A stretch of DNA of 36,743 bases. Origin: Verrucomicrobiales bacterium. Its GTDB lineage: Bacteria > Verrucomicrobiota > Verrucomicrobiia > Limisphaerales > UBA1096. Shown piece after piece: positions 8,188 to 16,434 of this stretch. Below the pieces are notes generated by a model. That model saw only the letters and a list, made by a program, of their open reading frames with translations. It ran no database searches and had not been told where the DNA came from. Location: NCBI GenBank assembly GCA_002686755.1, contig NYYJ01000070.1:1-36743 (forward strand), in the 5' to 3' direction. Numbering within the stretch: position 1 is the stretch's first letter; every line of letters starts with the position of its first letter. The position numbers and the translations under genes were made by a program.

Positions 8188-9795
8188 ATGATGAAAAACT
8201 TGAGAAATGTGATCGCGGCCGGCTTGGCCACCGGTTTATTCGGCGGCTCCGCCATCGAGGCGGCGGATTGGCCGCAGTGGGGCGGCAACACACTGGGCCG
8301 CAATATGTTCGCCGCCGGGGCCACCGGCCTGCCGGACAAGGTTGAGCCGGGCGGGTTCAAGCAGGGAACCGAGGAGGTCGATCTCTCCACCGCCAAGAAC
8401 GTCAAGTGGGTGGCCAAGCTCGGCACGCAAAGCTACGGCAACCCGACCATCTCCAACGGCAAGATTTTCGTCGGCACGAACAACGACTCGATGCGCGACC
8501 CGAAGCACGAGGGCGACCGCAGCATCCTGTTGTGCCTCGACGAAAAGAGCGGCGACTTCCTGTGGCAACTGGTCATCCCCAAACTCAAGTCTGGCAAGGT
8601 CAACGACTGGGAAAGCCTTGGGCTGCTCTCATCACCGACTGTGATCGGCAACCGTGTCTACGTGGTCAGCAGCCGTTGCGAGGTGCTCTGCCTGGACGTC
8701 GACGGCTTGGCCAACGGCAACGACGGCCCGTACAAGGACGAGGCCGTCTATGTGCATCTCGACACCGGCAAGCCGCCGGCCAAGCTGGGGCCGAAGGACG
8801 GCGACATCATTTGGCGTTACGACATGATGGACGAGCTGGGCGTGTTCCCGCACAATGCATCGAACTGCTCGGTCATCGTGGTGGGCGGCATGGTGTATGC
8901 CTGCACCTCCAACGGACAGGATTGGACACACTCCAACGTTCCTTCGCCTCTTTCCCCGAGCTTCATCGCGCTGGATGCCAAGACGGGTGAACTTCTCGGC
9001 GAGGACGACGCCGGCATCGGCCCGAACATTTTCCACGGCCAATGGAGCTCGCCCTCCTACGGCGTGGTCAATGGCAAGGGCCAGTTGTTCTTCGGCGGCG
9101 GCGACGGGATCTGTTACGCCTTCGAGCCGAAGCCGGTTTACGACGAGGATGAAGATCTCGACTTCCTCCGCAAAATCTGGTGGTACGATTCCAACCCACC
9201 CGAGTACAAGAAGGATGAGGACGGCAAGGTGATCAAGTATCCCGCCGCCGAGGGGCCGAACGAGATCAATTCCACGCCGGTGTTTTACAACGGGCGCGTC
9301 TACGTGGCCCACGGGCAGGATCCGGAGCATGGCGAGGGCGTGGGCCACCTCGTCTGCATCGATCCCACAAAGAAGGGGGACATCACCCAAAGCGGCACGG
9401 TCTGGTCGTACAAGGGCATCAAGCGCAGCATCTCCACCGTGTCGATCGATCCGGCCAACGGGCTGCTGTTTGTCGGCGATTTTTCCGGCTTCGTGCACTG
9501 TCTCGACGCCGACACCGGCAAGCTGCACTGGGTGTACGACATGAAGGCGCACATGTGGGGCTCGACGCTGGTGGCCGACGGCAAGGTTTATGTCGGTGAC
9601 GAGGACGGCGACTTCGTCGTGCTGGCTTCCGACAAAAAAATGAAGTTGCTCAGCGAGACCTATTTCCCGGCGCCGATTTACTCCACGCCGGTCGTGGCCA
9701 ACGGCATTTTATACGTGGCGACCCAGTCGCATCTGTACGCCGTGTACGACGAGGCCCGCGCCAAGGCCTCCACTGATCAACCGAAAACCAAATGA
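8188..9795 (+). CDS. Secreted PQQ-like beta-propeller protein
   Basis: 535 residues. ATG-ATG at 8188/8191 starts a signal peptide (N-L-R-N-V-I-A-A-G-L-A-T-G-L-F-G-G-S) ending near I-E-A-A-D-W-P-Q-W-G-G-N. The frame is open further upstream only because it overlaps the previous gene. W-P-Q-W-G-G-N is the common opening of PQQ-like dehydrogenase-type propellers. Blades repeat patterns such as C-L-D-E-K-S-G-D-F-L-W, A-L-D-A-K-T-G-E-L-L and C-L-D-A-D-T-G-K-L-H-W. It lacks the C-terminal domain of its neighbour. The function is probably periplasmic, either redox or scaffold. One palindrome core at 8707-8714 encodes L-A-N; an imperfect copy (9801-9814) starts 6 nt after the stop. Confidence 0.8.
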   Translation: MMKNLRNVIAAGLATGLFGGSAIEAADWPQWGGNTLGRNMFAAGATGLPDKVEPGGFKQGTEEVDLSTAKNVKWVAKLGTQSYGNPTISNGKIFVGTNNDSMRDPKHEGDRSILLCLDEKSGDFLWQLVIPKLKSGKVNDWESLGLLSSPTVIGNRVYVVSSRCEVLCLDVDGLANGNDGPYKDEAVYVHLDTGKPPAKLGPKDGDIIWRYDMMDELGVFPHNASNCSVIVVGGMVYACTSNGQDWTHSNVPSPLSPSFIALDAKTGELLGEDDAGIGPNIFHGQWSSPSYGVVNGKGQLFFGGGDGICYAFEPKPVYDEDEDLDFLRKIWWYDSNPPEYKKDEDGKVIKYPAAEGPNEINSTPVFYNGRVYVAHGQDPEHGEGVGHLVCIDPTKKGDITQSGTVWSYKGIKRSISTVSIDPANGLLFVGDFSGFVHCLDADTGKLHWVYDMKAHMWGSTLVADGKVYVGDEDGDFVVLASDKKMKLLSETYFPAPIYSTPVVANGILYVATQSHLYAVYDEARAKASTDQPKTK

Positions 9796-9800
9796 CCCGG

Positions 9801-9814
9801 CGCTTGGCCAACCG
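9801..9814. repeat. Near-perfect palindrome after the second propeller gene
   Basis: CGCTTGGCCAACCG has one mismatch, 6 nt after the stop at 9795 and just before the DUF3311 start. Confidence 0.9.
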
Positions 9815-9820
9815 CATTTA

Positions 9821-10051
9821 ATGAAAAAAGTTGTATACGGCTTGATCTTCCTGCTGGCCGTCATCCATCAGGATGTCTGGTGGTGGGACGACAACTCGTT
9901 GGTGTTCGGCTTCATGCCGCTTGGCCTGTTTTACCATGCGCTGTTTTCCTGCATGGCGGCCGGCGTCTGGGCGATGGCCGTCAAGTGGGCTTGGCCAAGC
10001 GACATCGAGCGGTGGGCCGAGTCGACTGACGAACAGGGGGGCGACCAATGA
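9821..10051 (+). CDS. Small DUF3311-type membrane protein
   Basis: A 76-residue protein with two membrane segments (about 5-20 and 28-52), with W-W-W-D-D between them and F-G-F-M-P-L-G-L-F-Y-H. This is the typical make-up of the DUF3311 family, which is found next to sodium:solute symporters and is thought to assist them. Its stop codon overlaps the symporter start by 4 bp (ATGA at 10048-10051), so translation is coupled. A palindrome core at 9991-9998 encodes A-W-P-S just after the second helix. It is the only copy in the window read in the Trp-Pro frame. Confidence 0.8.
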   Translation: MKKVVYGLIFLLAVIHQDVWWWDDNSLVFGFMPLGLFYHALFSCMAAGVWAMAVKWAWPSDIERWAESTDEQGGDQ

Positions 10052-11652
10052 TTGCCGCCCCGACACTGGTTGCGCTTGGCCAAGCGGCTGCCCCGGCGTC
10101 GCGCACGCCGCTCGTCGTGATCTGCCTCTACATGTGCCTGCTGTTTGCGCTGGGCTGGTTCTCGAGCCGGCTCTTCCGCGGGTCGAGCAAGGATTTCTTC
10201 GTCGCAAGCCAGTCGATCGGGCCGTTCATGCTTTTGATGAGCGTGTTCGGGACTACGATGACGGCCTTTGCGCTGGTTGGCTCCACCGGCAAGGCGTTCA
10301 GCCTCGGCATCGGCACTTACGGGTTGATGGCCTCCAGCTCCGGCTTGATTCACACCGCCTGTTTTTTCCTCGTCGGTATCCGTATGTGGAGCTTCGGCAA
10401 AAAGTACGGCTACGTGACGCAGATCCAGTTTTTCCGGGACCGCTTCGAGTCGAAGGCGCTTGGCTACCTGATGTTCCCAATTTTGGTCGGCCTGATCATA
10501 CCGTACCTGTTGGTCGGCCTGATGGGTGCCGGAAAATATATTTTCGGCGTAACCGTTGGGATGTTCCCGGAGACGTTTGCAGCTGGGGCGATTCCCGAGT
10601 GGTTGTCCGGATTGGTCATTTGTGCGGTGGTGCTGTTTTACGTCTTCTTTGGCGGGGTACGCTCTGCTGCCTGGGCGAACACTTTCCAAACCATCGTCTT
10701 CATGATCATGGGCTTGGTCGGATTCTACGTGATTGCGGATGCCCTCGGCGGACCGGCTGCCGCTTCTGAAAAGGCATTGGCCAACGCACCGGAAAAACTT
10801 TCGCGCGAGGGGTTGATGACCCCGGCGCATTTCATGAGCTACATGCTGGTTCCGTTGAGTGTCGGGATGTTCCCGCACCTCTTTCAGCATTGGCTGACGG
10901 CCAGGAGCGCAAAGTCGTTTCGGCTGACGGTCATCGCCCATCCGATCTGCATCATGATCGTCTGGGTGCCGTGCATCCTGATCGGCATCTGGGCCGCCGG
11001 CCTGTACGAGGCCAAGGAACTAATCGTGCCGCCGCCCAACGGCGATCCGAATCCGAACGCGGTACTCAGTGCCATGGTGAAGACGTTTATGAAAAGCAGC
11101 CCGCTCCTCATCGGCCTGTTTTCCGCCGGGGTGCTCGCGGCGATCATGAGTTCACTCGACTCGCAGTTTGTCTGCATCGGCAGCATGTTCACTAATGACT
11201 TTTTTGTTCCGCTAAAGGGTCAAGTTAGTGACAAACAGAAGGTATGGCTGGGACGCGGCTTCATCGTGCTCATCGTGCTGATCACCTATGTGATCTCGAT
11301 CTTTAAACCGCAGAATGTGTTTAACCTGGGCGTCTGGTGTTTCAGCGGGTTCGCCGCCCTGTTCCCCATCGCGTTCGCCTCGGTGTACTGGAAGCGCGTG
11401 ACGACAGTCGGCGTGTTTACCAGCGTCATTGCCACGGCCGTGACGTGGGCGTTGTTCATTTACGATGCGCTTGGCCGCGAGGTGGGCGAGCAGTGGTTTG
11501 GGGTGGAGGAACACGGCGAATACCTCATCGCCGGGGTGATGCCGGTGACTTTTATTTGCCTGGCCTCGGTGGTGGCTCTCGTTGGCGTATCACTGGCCAC
11601 CCGGCCGCCGAGCCGCGACACGATCGACAAGTTTTTCCCAGCCAACGGCTGA
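10048..11652 (+). CDS. Sodium:solute symporter (SSS family)
   Basis: 534 residues with about 12-13 hydrophobic segments. Family landmarks are G-W-F-S-S-R-L-F-R-G-S-S-K-D-F-F-V-A near the first loop, the F-G-T-T-M-T-A-F-A-L-V-G-S core, V-F-F-G-G-V-R-S-A-A-W-A-N-T-F-Q and the late A-A-I-M-S-S-L-D-S-Q. The substrate cannot be assigned from sequence; SSS members import sugars, amino acids, vitamins or short carboxylates with Na+. It is translationally coupled to the DUF3311 gene. A perfect palindrome (10073-10086) encodes A-L-G-Q-A in the extra N-terminal segment before the first helix, and a core at 10777-10784 encodes L-A-N in a loop. The next gene begins 39 bp on. Confidence 0.88.
   Translation: MIAAPTLVALGQAAAPASRTPLVVICLYMCLLFALGWFSSRLFRGSSKDFFVASQSIGPFMLLMSVFGTTMTAFALVGSTGKAFSLGIGTYGLMASSSGLIHTACFFLVGIRMWSFGKKYGYVTQIQFFRDRFESKALGYLMFPILVGLIIPYLLVGLMGAGKYIFGVTVGMFPETFAAGAIPEWLSGLVICAVVLFYVFFGGVRSAAWANTFQTIVFMIMGLVGFYVIADALGGPAAASEKALANAPEKLSREGLMTPAHFMSYMLVPLSVGMFPHLFQHWLTARSAKSFRLTVIAHPICIMIVWVPCILIGIWAAGLYEAKELIVPPPNGDPNPNAVLSAMVKTFMKSSPLLIGLFSAGVLAAIMSSLDSQFVCIGSMFTNDFFVPLKGQVSDKQKVWLGRGFIVLIVLITYVISIFKPQNVFNLGVWCFSGFAALFPIAFASVYWKRVTTVGVFTSVIATAVTWALFIYDALGREVGEQWFGVEEHGEYLIAGVMPVTFICLASVVALVGVSLATRPPSRDTIDKFFPANG
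10073..10086. repeat. Perfect 14-bp palindrome CGCTTGGCCAAGCG
   Basis: In codons 9-13 of the symporter, read A-L-G-Q-A before the first membrane helix. Confidence 0.97.
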
Positions 11653-11655
11653 TCG

Positions 11656-11669
11656 CGCTTGGCCAAGCG
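11656..11669. repeat. Perfect 14-bp palindrome CGCTTGGCCAAGCG
   Basis: Intergenic, 4 nt after the symporter stop (11652). Confidence 0.97.
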
Positions 11670-11691
11670 ATCCCTCGACAAGACATCTTTC

Positions 11692-12783
11692 ATGGCTGAT
11701 TTGAACGAATCCATCCAGAAGGCACGGGCGGCGCTCGACGCGCACACCGTCGAAATAGTGAAGTGGCATTTCTCGCCCGAGACCGGTTGCCCGTTCTGGC
11801 TCGACTGGGCCAGGGAGGCAGGCTGGAACCCGGCAGATGAGATCTCCTGCTTCGATGACATCATCGCGAAGTTCCCGCACTTCCAGGATGAATGGCTGCG
11901 CGACAAACAGCCAGAGGTGTGGGTGCCGCAGGAGTTTGCGGGCAAGCCGTTCAACATCTTCGAGACCGGTGGTACCACCGGCATGCCCAAGCAGCGGATC
12001 GGGTGGAACGATTACAAGGTGGATTACAGCGAGTTTTCCGATTCGCTGGATGACGCGGAGTTCCCCCGCGACCATTACTGGCTGATGGTCGGGCCGACCG
12101 GCCCAAGGCGGTTGCGGCTCTCAATCGAGCACTTGGCCAACGTACGCGGCTGCTCCTGTTACTTCGTCGATCTCGATCCGCGCTGGGTCAAGCGACTGAT
12201 AGCCGATAAGCAGTTTGACCAGGCCAAAGCTTACATGGAACATGTGGTCGATCAGGCTACGACAATAATGAAACACCGCGAGGTGAGCGCGCTGTTCACG
12301 ACGCCCAAGCTGCTCGAGTCTATCGCCGAGCGACTCGAGGACGAGGGCAGCAGCCTGTATGAGGCTGGCATCCGAGGCGTGTTCTGCGGCGGCACCACCA
12401 TGGATCCGCAATACACCCGCTTCCTCGTGGAGGAACTGCTCGAGAACAAGATCGGCTTTAAGCCGACCTACGGCAACACGCTGATGGGCTTGGCCAAGCA
12501 CAAGCCGTTCACGCCGGAGGACAAGTTTTCCATCACCTACCACGCGCCTCAGCCGCGGGCCGTGCTGCGTGTTGTCAACCCGGACACATCCGAGCCAGTC
12601 GAATACGAGGAATGGGGTCGCGTGGAATTGACCACGTTGACCAAGGAGTTTTTCATGCCGCGATTCTTGGAGCGTGATGAGGCCATCCGGCGACCGCCCA
12701 TCGAGTTGTACCCGTGGGACGGCGTGGCCGAGGTTCGTCCCTTCGGCGCAATGCAGAAAAAAATCGTCGAGGGTGTTTACTAG
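11692..12783 (+). CDS. Short adenylate-forming (ANL superfamily) enzyme, EhpF/LuxE-like
   Basis: 363 residues from the ATG at 11692; the longer frame would start with a TTG inside a palindrome. The phosphate-binding loop F-E-T-G-G-T-T-G-M-P-K-Q (about residues 91-102) identifies an acyl/aryl-adenylating enzyme. G-V-F-C-G-G-T-T and P-T-Y-G-N-T fit later ANL motifs. The protein is much shorter than acyl-CoA synthetases, like LuxE acyl-protein synthetase or EhpF of the griseoluteic acid/phenazine pathway. It probably activates a carboxylic acid as its AMP ester. The neighbouring aldehyde-dehydrogenase-fold gene (27 bp downstream) suggests the activated acid is then reduced. The true substrate is unknown and phenazine chemistry is not implied. 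Palindrome cores at 12133-12140 and 12490-12497 are read L-A-N and L-A-K. Confidence 0.68.
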   Translation: MADLNESIQKARAALDAHTVEIVKWHFSPETGCPFWLDWAREAGWNPADEISCFDDIIAKFPHFQDEWLRDKQPEVWVPQEFAGKPFNIFETGGTTGMPKQRIGWNDYKVDYSEFSDSLDDAEFPRDHYWLMVGPTGPRRLRLSIEHLANVRGCSCYFVDLDPRWVKRLIADKQFDQAKAYMEHVVDQATTIMKHREVSALFTTPKLLESIAERLEDEGSSLYEAGIRGVFCGGTTMDPQYTRFLVEELLENKIGFKPTYGNTLMGLAKHKPFTPEDKFSITYHAPQPRAVLRVVNPDTSEPVEYEEWGRVELTTLTKEFFMPRFLERDEAIRRPPIELYPWDGVAEVRPFGAMQKKIVEGVY

Positions 12784-12810
12784 TCCGACAATCCATCAAC
12801 TAAATTTATC

Positions 12811-14256
12811 ATGCTGAACATTCCCGTTTTACGCTGGGGCGAACCGTACGAGAGCCTCGAGACGGATGAGGTCATCCATCACCGCACAGGCGAGGTGCTG
12901 GCCAAGGTGGGCCAGGCCAATCCCGGCCTGCTCGCGCGCGATATGCGCAAGGCCGACCGGGCGCGCGAGTTGCTCCGTGAGATTCCGATTAAGGATCTTA
13001 TCGAGATGATGAAGAAGGCCGGTGACCTCTACCTCAATGCCACGTTGCCGCTCGGCGATGGCGAGCAGTCGCCCGACGATTTCGCGCGCCAACAGTCCGC
13101 CTCCACCGGTTTGCCGGAGCATATGTGCAAATTCAACATGGAGAAGAACCACTTCGTGTTGAACAATATGGACCAGATTTTCGACGCCCTCACCCGTGGG
13201 CTGGATCTTGAAATTCTCGAGCGCGGCTTTGGCGTGGAGGAACGCGGCGTGCCGGTGAGCTACCAGGCGCAATCGCCCGTGCTCGGCATGGTACTGCCCA
13301 GCAACTCTCCCGGCGTGCACACGCTATGGATGCCAGTCATCCCCATGCAGATCGGCCTAGTACTCAAACCAGGCCCGCAGGAGCCGTGGACGCCGTACCG
13401 CATGTTCGCCGCCTTCACCGAGGCCGGCGTGCCCAGGGAAGCCATCGGCATTTACCCCGGCGGCCCGGACATGGGCGCGGAGACCGTGGCGCGCTGCGGC
13501 CGCGTGATGATTTTCGGCAGCACGCAAACAGTCAAAAATTATTCCGGCAACGAGCAGGTGCAGGTGCACGGCCCAGGCTACAGCAAGATTTTGCTGGGCG
13601 ACGACGTGGTTGATCAGTGGGAAGACTATCTCGATTTGATGGCAGACAGCATTTACAAAAACAGCGGCCGCGGCTGCATCAACTGCTCCGGCGTCTGGGC
13701 ATCGCGTCACACGGAGGAAATAGCTGAAGCGCTCGCCGAACGCGTTGGCCCGTACGAGGTTAAAGACCCCACCGACCCCGAGGCTGGCCTCGCCGCTTTC
13801 ACCGTCCCCGGCCAAGCCGAGGCGGTTTGGGGCATGATCGAGGAAGGCTGCCAAGAGAACGGCACCACGCACGTCACCGAAAAGCATGGCGCGCGTCTCG
13901 AGCAATTAGAGCGGTGCGATTACATCCGCCCGACTATTCTTCACTGCGATTCGCCTGACCTCAAGATGGCCAACACCGAGTACATGTTCCCCTTCACCAC
14001 CGTGGTGAAATGCCCGCAGGAACAGATGATCAAAAAGATCGGCGGCACCCTCGTGGCCTCCGCCATCACCAACGACGAGGCGTGGGCCGCGCAGCTAACC
14101 GACGCCACCAACATTGATCGCCTCAACATCGGCCCCCTGCCCACCATCGCGCTCAACTGGCTCCAGCCCCACGAAGGCAGCATCGTCGATTTCCTGTTCC
14201 GCGCCCGCGCCTATCAGACCCCCGACGATCGCCTGAAGCGCATTTGCGGCAAGTAA
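12811..14256 (+). CDS. Aldehyde-dehydrogenase-fold oxidoreductase, acyl-reductase-like (EhpG/LuxC-type context)
   Basis: 481 residues. The NAD(P)-binding half includes L-G-M-V-L-P-S-N-S-P-G-V-H, A-L-K-P-type V-L-K-P-G-P-Q-E-P and F-G-S-T-Q-T-V (about 235-241). The catalytic cysteine is in S-G-R-G-C-I-N-C-S-G (Cys289, with Cys292 close by). The usual ELGGK segment with the general-base Glu is replaced by V-H-G-P-G-Y-S-K. In known families, loss of that Glu goes with thioester or acyl chemistry rather than simple aldehyde oxidation. Together with the adjacent adenylating enzyme this points to reduction of an activated acid to an aldehyde; this is inference. The gene contains no palindrome copy, but a perfect one (14262-14275) starts 6 nt after its stop. 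Confidence 0.72.
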   Translation: MLNIPVLRWGEPYESLETDEVIHHRTGEVLAKVGQANPGLLARDMRKADRARELLREIPIKDLIEMMKKAGDLYLNATLPLGDGEQSPDDFARQQSASTGLPEHMCKFNMEKNHFVLNNMDQIFDALTRGLDLEILERGFGVEERGVPVSYQAQSPVLGMVLPSNSPGVHTLWMPVIPMQIGLVLKPGPQEPWTPYRMFAAFTEAGVPREAIGIYPGGPDMGAETVARCGRVMIFGSTQTVKNYSGNEQVQVHGPGYSKILLGDDVVDQWEDYLDLMADSIYKNSGRGCINCSGVWASRHTEEIAEALAERVGPYEVKDPTDPEAGLAAFTVPGQAEAVWGMIEEGCQENGTTHVTEKHGARLEQLERCDYIRPTILHCDSPDLKMANTEYMFPFTTVVKCPQEQMIKKIGGTLVASAITNDEAWAAQLTDATNIDRLNIGPLPTIALNWLQPHEGSIVDFLFRARAYQTPDDRLKRICGK

Positions 14257-14261
14257 CCCAG

Positions 14262-14275
14262 CGCTTGGCCAAGCG
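14262..14275. repeat. Perfect 14-bp palindrome CGCTTGGCCAAGCG
   Basis: Intergenic, 6 nt after the stop of the aldehyde-dehydrogenase-fold gene. Confidence 0.97.
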
Positions 14276-14319
14276 GGGATGGCTTGTATAACAACGCAAA
14301 TAATATTTAAATCACATTG

Positions 14320-15111
14320 ATGCTGCAGGTCACCTCACTCACCAAAACCTTCCGCTTGGCCAGGAAGAAACGGGACAGCGCGGAACGGACTGATCCGCGG
14401 GAACGGGGCCGGTGGTTTCATGCGCTGGACGGCGTCGACCTTGGCGTGCAGCGCGGGCAGGTGCTTGGCCTGCTTGGCCAAAACGGCGCAGGTAAGACCA
14501 CGTTGCTGCGCATTCTGTCGACCTCGCTCAAGCCGGCGTCGGGCGTCGTGCTGTGCGACGGCGAAGACCTCACACGGGACCCGTTGGAGATCCGGAAACG
14601 CATCGGGTTCGTCTCCGGTAACACCGGGCTTTACGGCCGGTTGACGGCCCGCGAGATGCTTCGCTATTACGGCCGGCTGCACGGCATGGCCACCGCCGCG
14701 CTCGACGAACGAATCGGATTTCTGTCGCGGCGGCTGGACATGGAGCGGTTTCTCGATCAGCGCAACGAGACGCTTTCCTCTGGCATGCGGCAAAAGGTCT
14801 CCATCGCGCGGGCGCTGGTGCATGACCCGGAAATCCTGCTTTTCGACGAGTTGACGACCGGCCTCGACGTGGCTGCAGCGGAGTCGGTGCTCCAAGTCGT
14901 GACCGACTGCAGGGGGGAGGGGCGAACGGTGTTGTTTTCCACTCACCACATGGATGAGGTGGATCAGTTGTGCGACGGGGTGGCCATCCTTCACGAGGGC
15001 AGACTCTGCTTCGAGGGGGGCGTCGATGCGATGCGCTCAGAAACTGGCGAGTCGTTCTTAGACAAGGCGTTCCTGAAGCTGATCCGGCCAAAAACGGAGG
15101 AGACGCAATGA
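14320..15111 (+). CDS. ABC exporter ATP-binding subunit (NatA-like)
   Basis: 263 residues; ATG at 14320 (a TTG precedes it in frame). Walker A is G-Q-N-G-A-G-K-T-T (53-61), the signature is L-S-S-G-M (152-156), Walker B is I-L-L-F-D-E (172-177), and the switch histidine is in S-T-H-H-M-D-E. The residue after the catalytic Glu is Leu (D-E-L-T-T-G-L-D), where Pro is usual. The palindrome core 14474-14481 falls on the start of Walker A and encodes L-G-Q; the common family version is L-G-P-N-G. The stop overlaps the permease start by 4 bp and a GGAGG lies upstream of that start. Paired with a NatB-like permease, it forms an ABC-2-type exporter; the substrate is unknown (Na+, drugs or a secreted product are all possible). 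Confidence 0.88.
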   Translation: MLQVTSLTKTFRLARKKRDSAERTDPRERGRWFHALDGVDLGVQRGQVLGLLGQNGAGKTTLLRILSTSLKPASGVVLCDGEDLTRDPLEIRKRIGFVSGNTGLYGRLTAREMLRYYGRLHGMATAALDERIGFLSRRLDMERFLDQRNETLSSGMRQKVSIARALVHDPEILLFDELTTGLDVAAAESVLQVVTDCRGEGRTVLFSTHHMDEVDQLCDGVAILHEGRLCFEGGVDAMRSETGESFLDKAFLKLIRPKTEETQ

Positions 15112-16319
15112 AGGCAGGATTCCGGATCGTTTTTTTCAAGGAGATGCGGGACATCCTGCGGGATCGCAAGACGCTGCTGCTGATGATTGTCCTGCCGATC
15201 GTGGCCGTGCCGCTGCTGCTGAACCTGCTGATCGGGTTCGTGATGAAGCAGGAGGAGGAAGCCCGGACCGAGGTGCTCGAGTACGTCGTGTTCGGGGCTG
15301 CGCACGCGCCGGAATTGGCCAAGCGCTTTGCGGCGGCCGACGGCTTTGAGCAAGTTTCGCTTGGCTCGGCCGATGAACTCGCCGGGGCGATTCGAGAAGA
15401 CCGTATCGACTTTGGCCTGGTGATCCCGGAGCAGGCCGCGGCTCGGTTGAGCGACTTGGAACAGGCGACGATTGAGTTTCATTACGACAACGCGTCGGCG
15501 AGTAGCAAGGTCGAGGAACGCGTCGGCGACATGGTCGAGGCATTCAACGAGGAACTGACTGCTGAACGCTTGGCCAAGCTCGGTGTCTCATCGAGCCGAG
15601 AGCGGAAAGCCGTGCTCAAGCCTGTTCGGCTGGAGGAAAAGGGCACCGGCGACCTGCGGGAGGTCATCGGCGACCAGATCGGCGGGATGGTCCCTTATTT
15701 TTTCATCGCGTTTTGTTTCATGGGCGTGGTGTACCCGGCGATCCACCTTGGCGCGGGCGAGAAGGAGCGGGGCACGCTGGAGACGCTGCTGCTGGCGCCG
15801 ATCCCGCGGCATCAGCTTGTGATCGGGAAATTCCTCGCGGTGTTTAGTGGCGGGATCATCGCTGTGCTGCTGAACCTGGCGAGCGTCGGGACGTGGCTCG
15901 CCATCAAGGCCGGGGAATTCCGCGGAGTGCTGGGTTCGCTCATCGGCGCGATCGACACGCTGGACCTGGTGTTGTTGGCACTGATGTTGATCCCGGTTGC
16001 CGCCATGTTCGCCGCGCTGCTGCTGAGCGTTTCCATTTTCGCGCGCAACTCCCCCGAGGCCTCCACGCTGATCTCGCCGTTTGGCATCGTGCTGATCGTC
16101 CCGGCCGTGCTCGCCCTGCTGCCTGGCGTGGAGCTGAACTGGTTCTGGGCGTGGGTGCCGGTCACCAACGTCTCGTTGGCGATGAAGGAGCTGCTCAAGG
16201 GCACGATGGATTATTCCATGCTGCTGGCCATCTTCGCCTCAAGCACGTTGATCGCGGTCGGTCTGTTGTTTTTTTGCGCCAAGTGGTTCAACCGCGAAAG
16301 CGTCCTTTTCCGCGTGTGA
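15108..16319 (+). CDS. ABC-2 type permease (NatB-like)
   Basis: 403 residues from the ATG overlapping the ATPase stop. There is one N-terminal membrane helix after F-F-K-E-M-R-D-I-L-R-D-R-K-T, typical of NatB and other ABC-2 permeases. A long extracytoplasmic domain (about 45-185) follows, then six or so helices, with G-A-G-E-K-E-R-G-T-L-E-T-L-L between the first two of these. That last motif is the coupling element of this permease family. It works with the preceding ATPase. Palindrome cores at 15315-15322 and 15570-15577 encode E-L-A-K-R and R-L-A-K-L, both in the extracytoplasmic domain and not in membrane segments. A cluster of degenerate palindrome copies begins 3 nt after the stop. Confidence 0.85.
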   Translation: MKAGFRIVFFKEMRDILRDRKTLLLMIVLPIVAVPLLLNLLIGFVMKQEEEARTEVLEYVVFGAAHAPELAKRFAAADGFEQVSLGSADELAGAIREDRIDFGLVIPEQAAARLSDLEQATIEFHYDNASASSKVEERVGDMVEAFNEELTAERLAKLGVSSSRERKAVLKPVRLEEKGTGDLREVIGDQIGGMVPYFFIAFCFMGVVYPAIHLGAGEKERGTLETLLLAPIPRHQLVIGKFLAVFSGGIIAVLLNLASVGTWLAIKAGEFRGVLGSLIGAIDTLDLVLLALMLIPVAAMFAALLLSVSIFARNSPEASTLISPFGIVLIVPAVLALLPGVELNWFWAWVPVTNVSLAMKELLKGTMDYSMLLAIFASSTLIAVGLLFFCAKWFNRESVLFRV

Positions 16320-16434
16320 CCCCGCTTGGCCAGACGCTTGGCCAGGCGGAGCGATGGGCTGTGAACAAAAATGGCTGGTTCGGTGACGCGCTTGGCCTGA
16401 CAATGCCTTGGCCGCGCTACGGCGCGCGCAGGGA
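16320..16434. repeat. Cluster of degenerate copies of the CGCTTGGCC palindrome half
   Basis: The 115-bp gap between natB-like and purS contains CGCTTGGCCAG twice (from 16323 and 16335), CGCTTGGCCTG (from 16388) and CCTTGGCCGCG (from 16406). Each keeps the left arm and loses the right arm. No ORF or terminator is evident here. It looks like a decayed group of the window-wide repeat. Confidence 0.75.

Noticed and set aside
11659-11691. TTG start inside the palindrome for the adenylate-forming enzyme
   Set aside because: Every palindrome contains TTG in one frame; the ATG at 11692 is normal and lies after the repeat. The same applies to the PAP2 gene frame from 18490.
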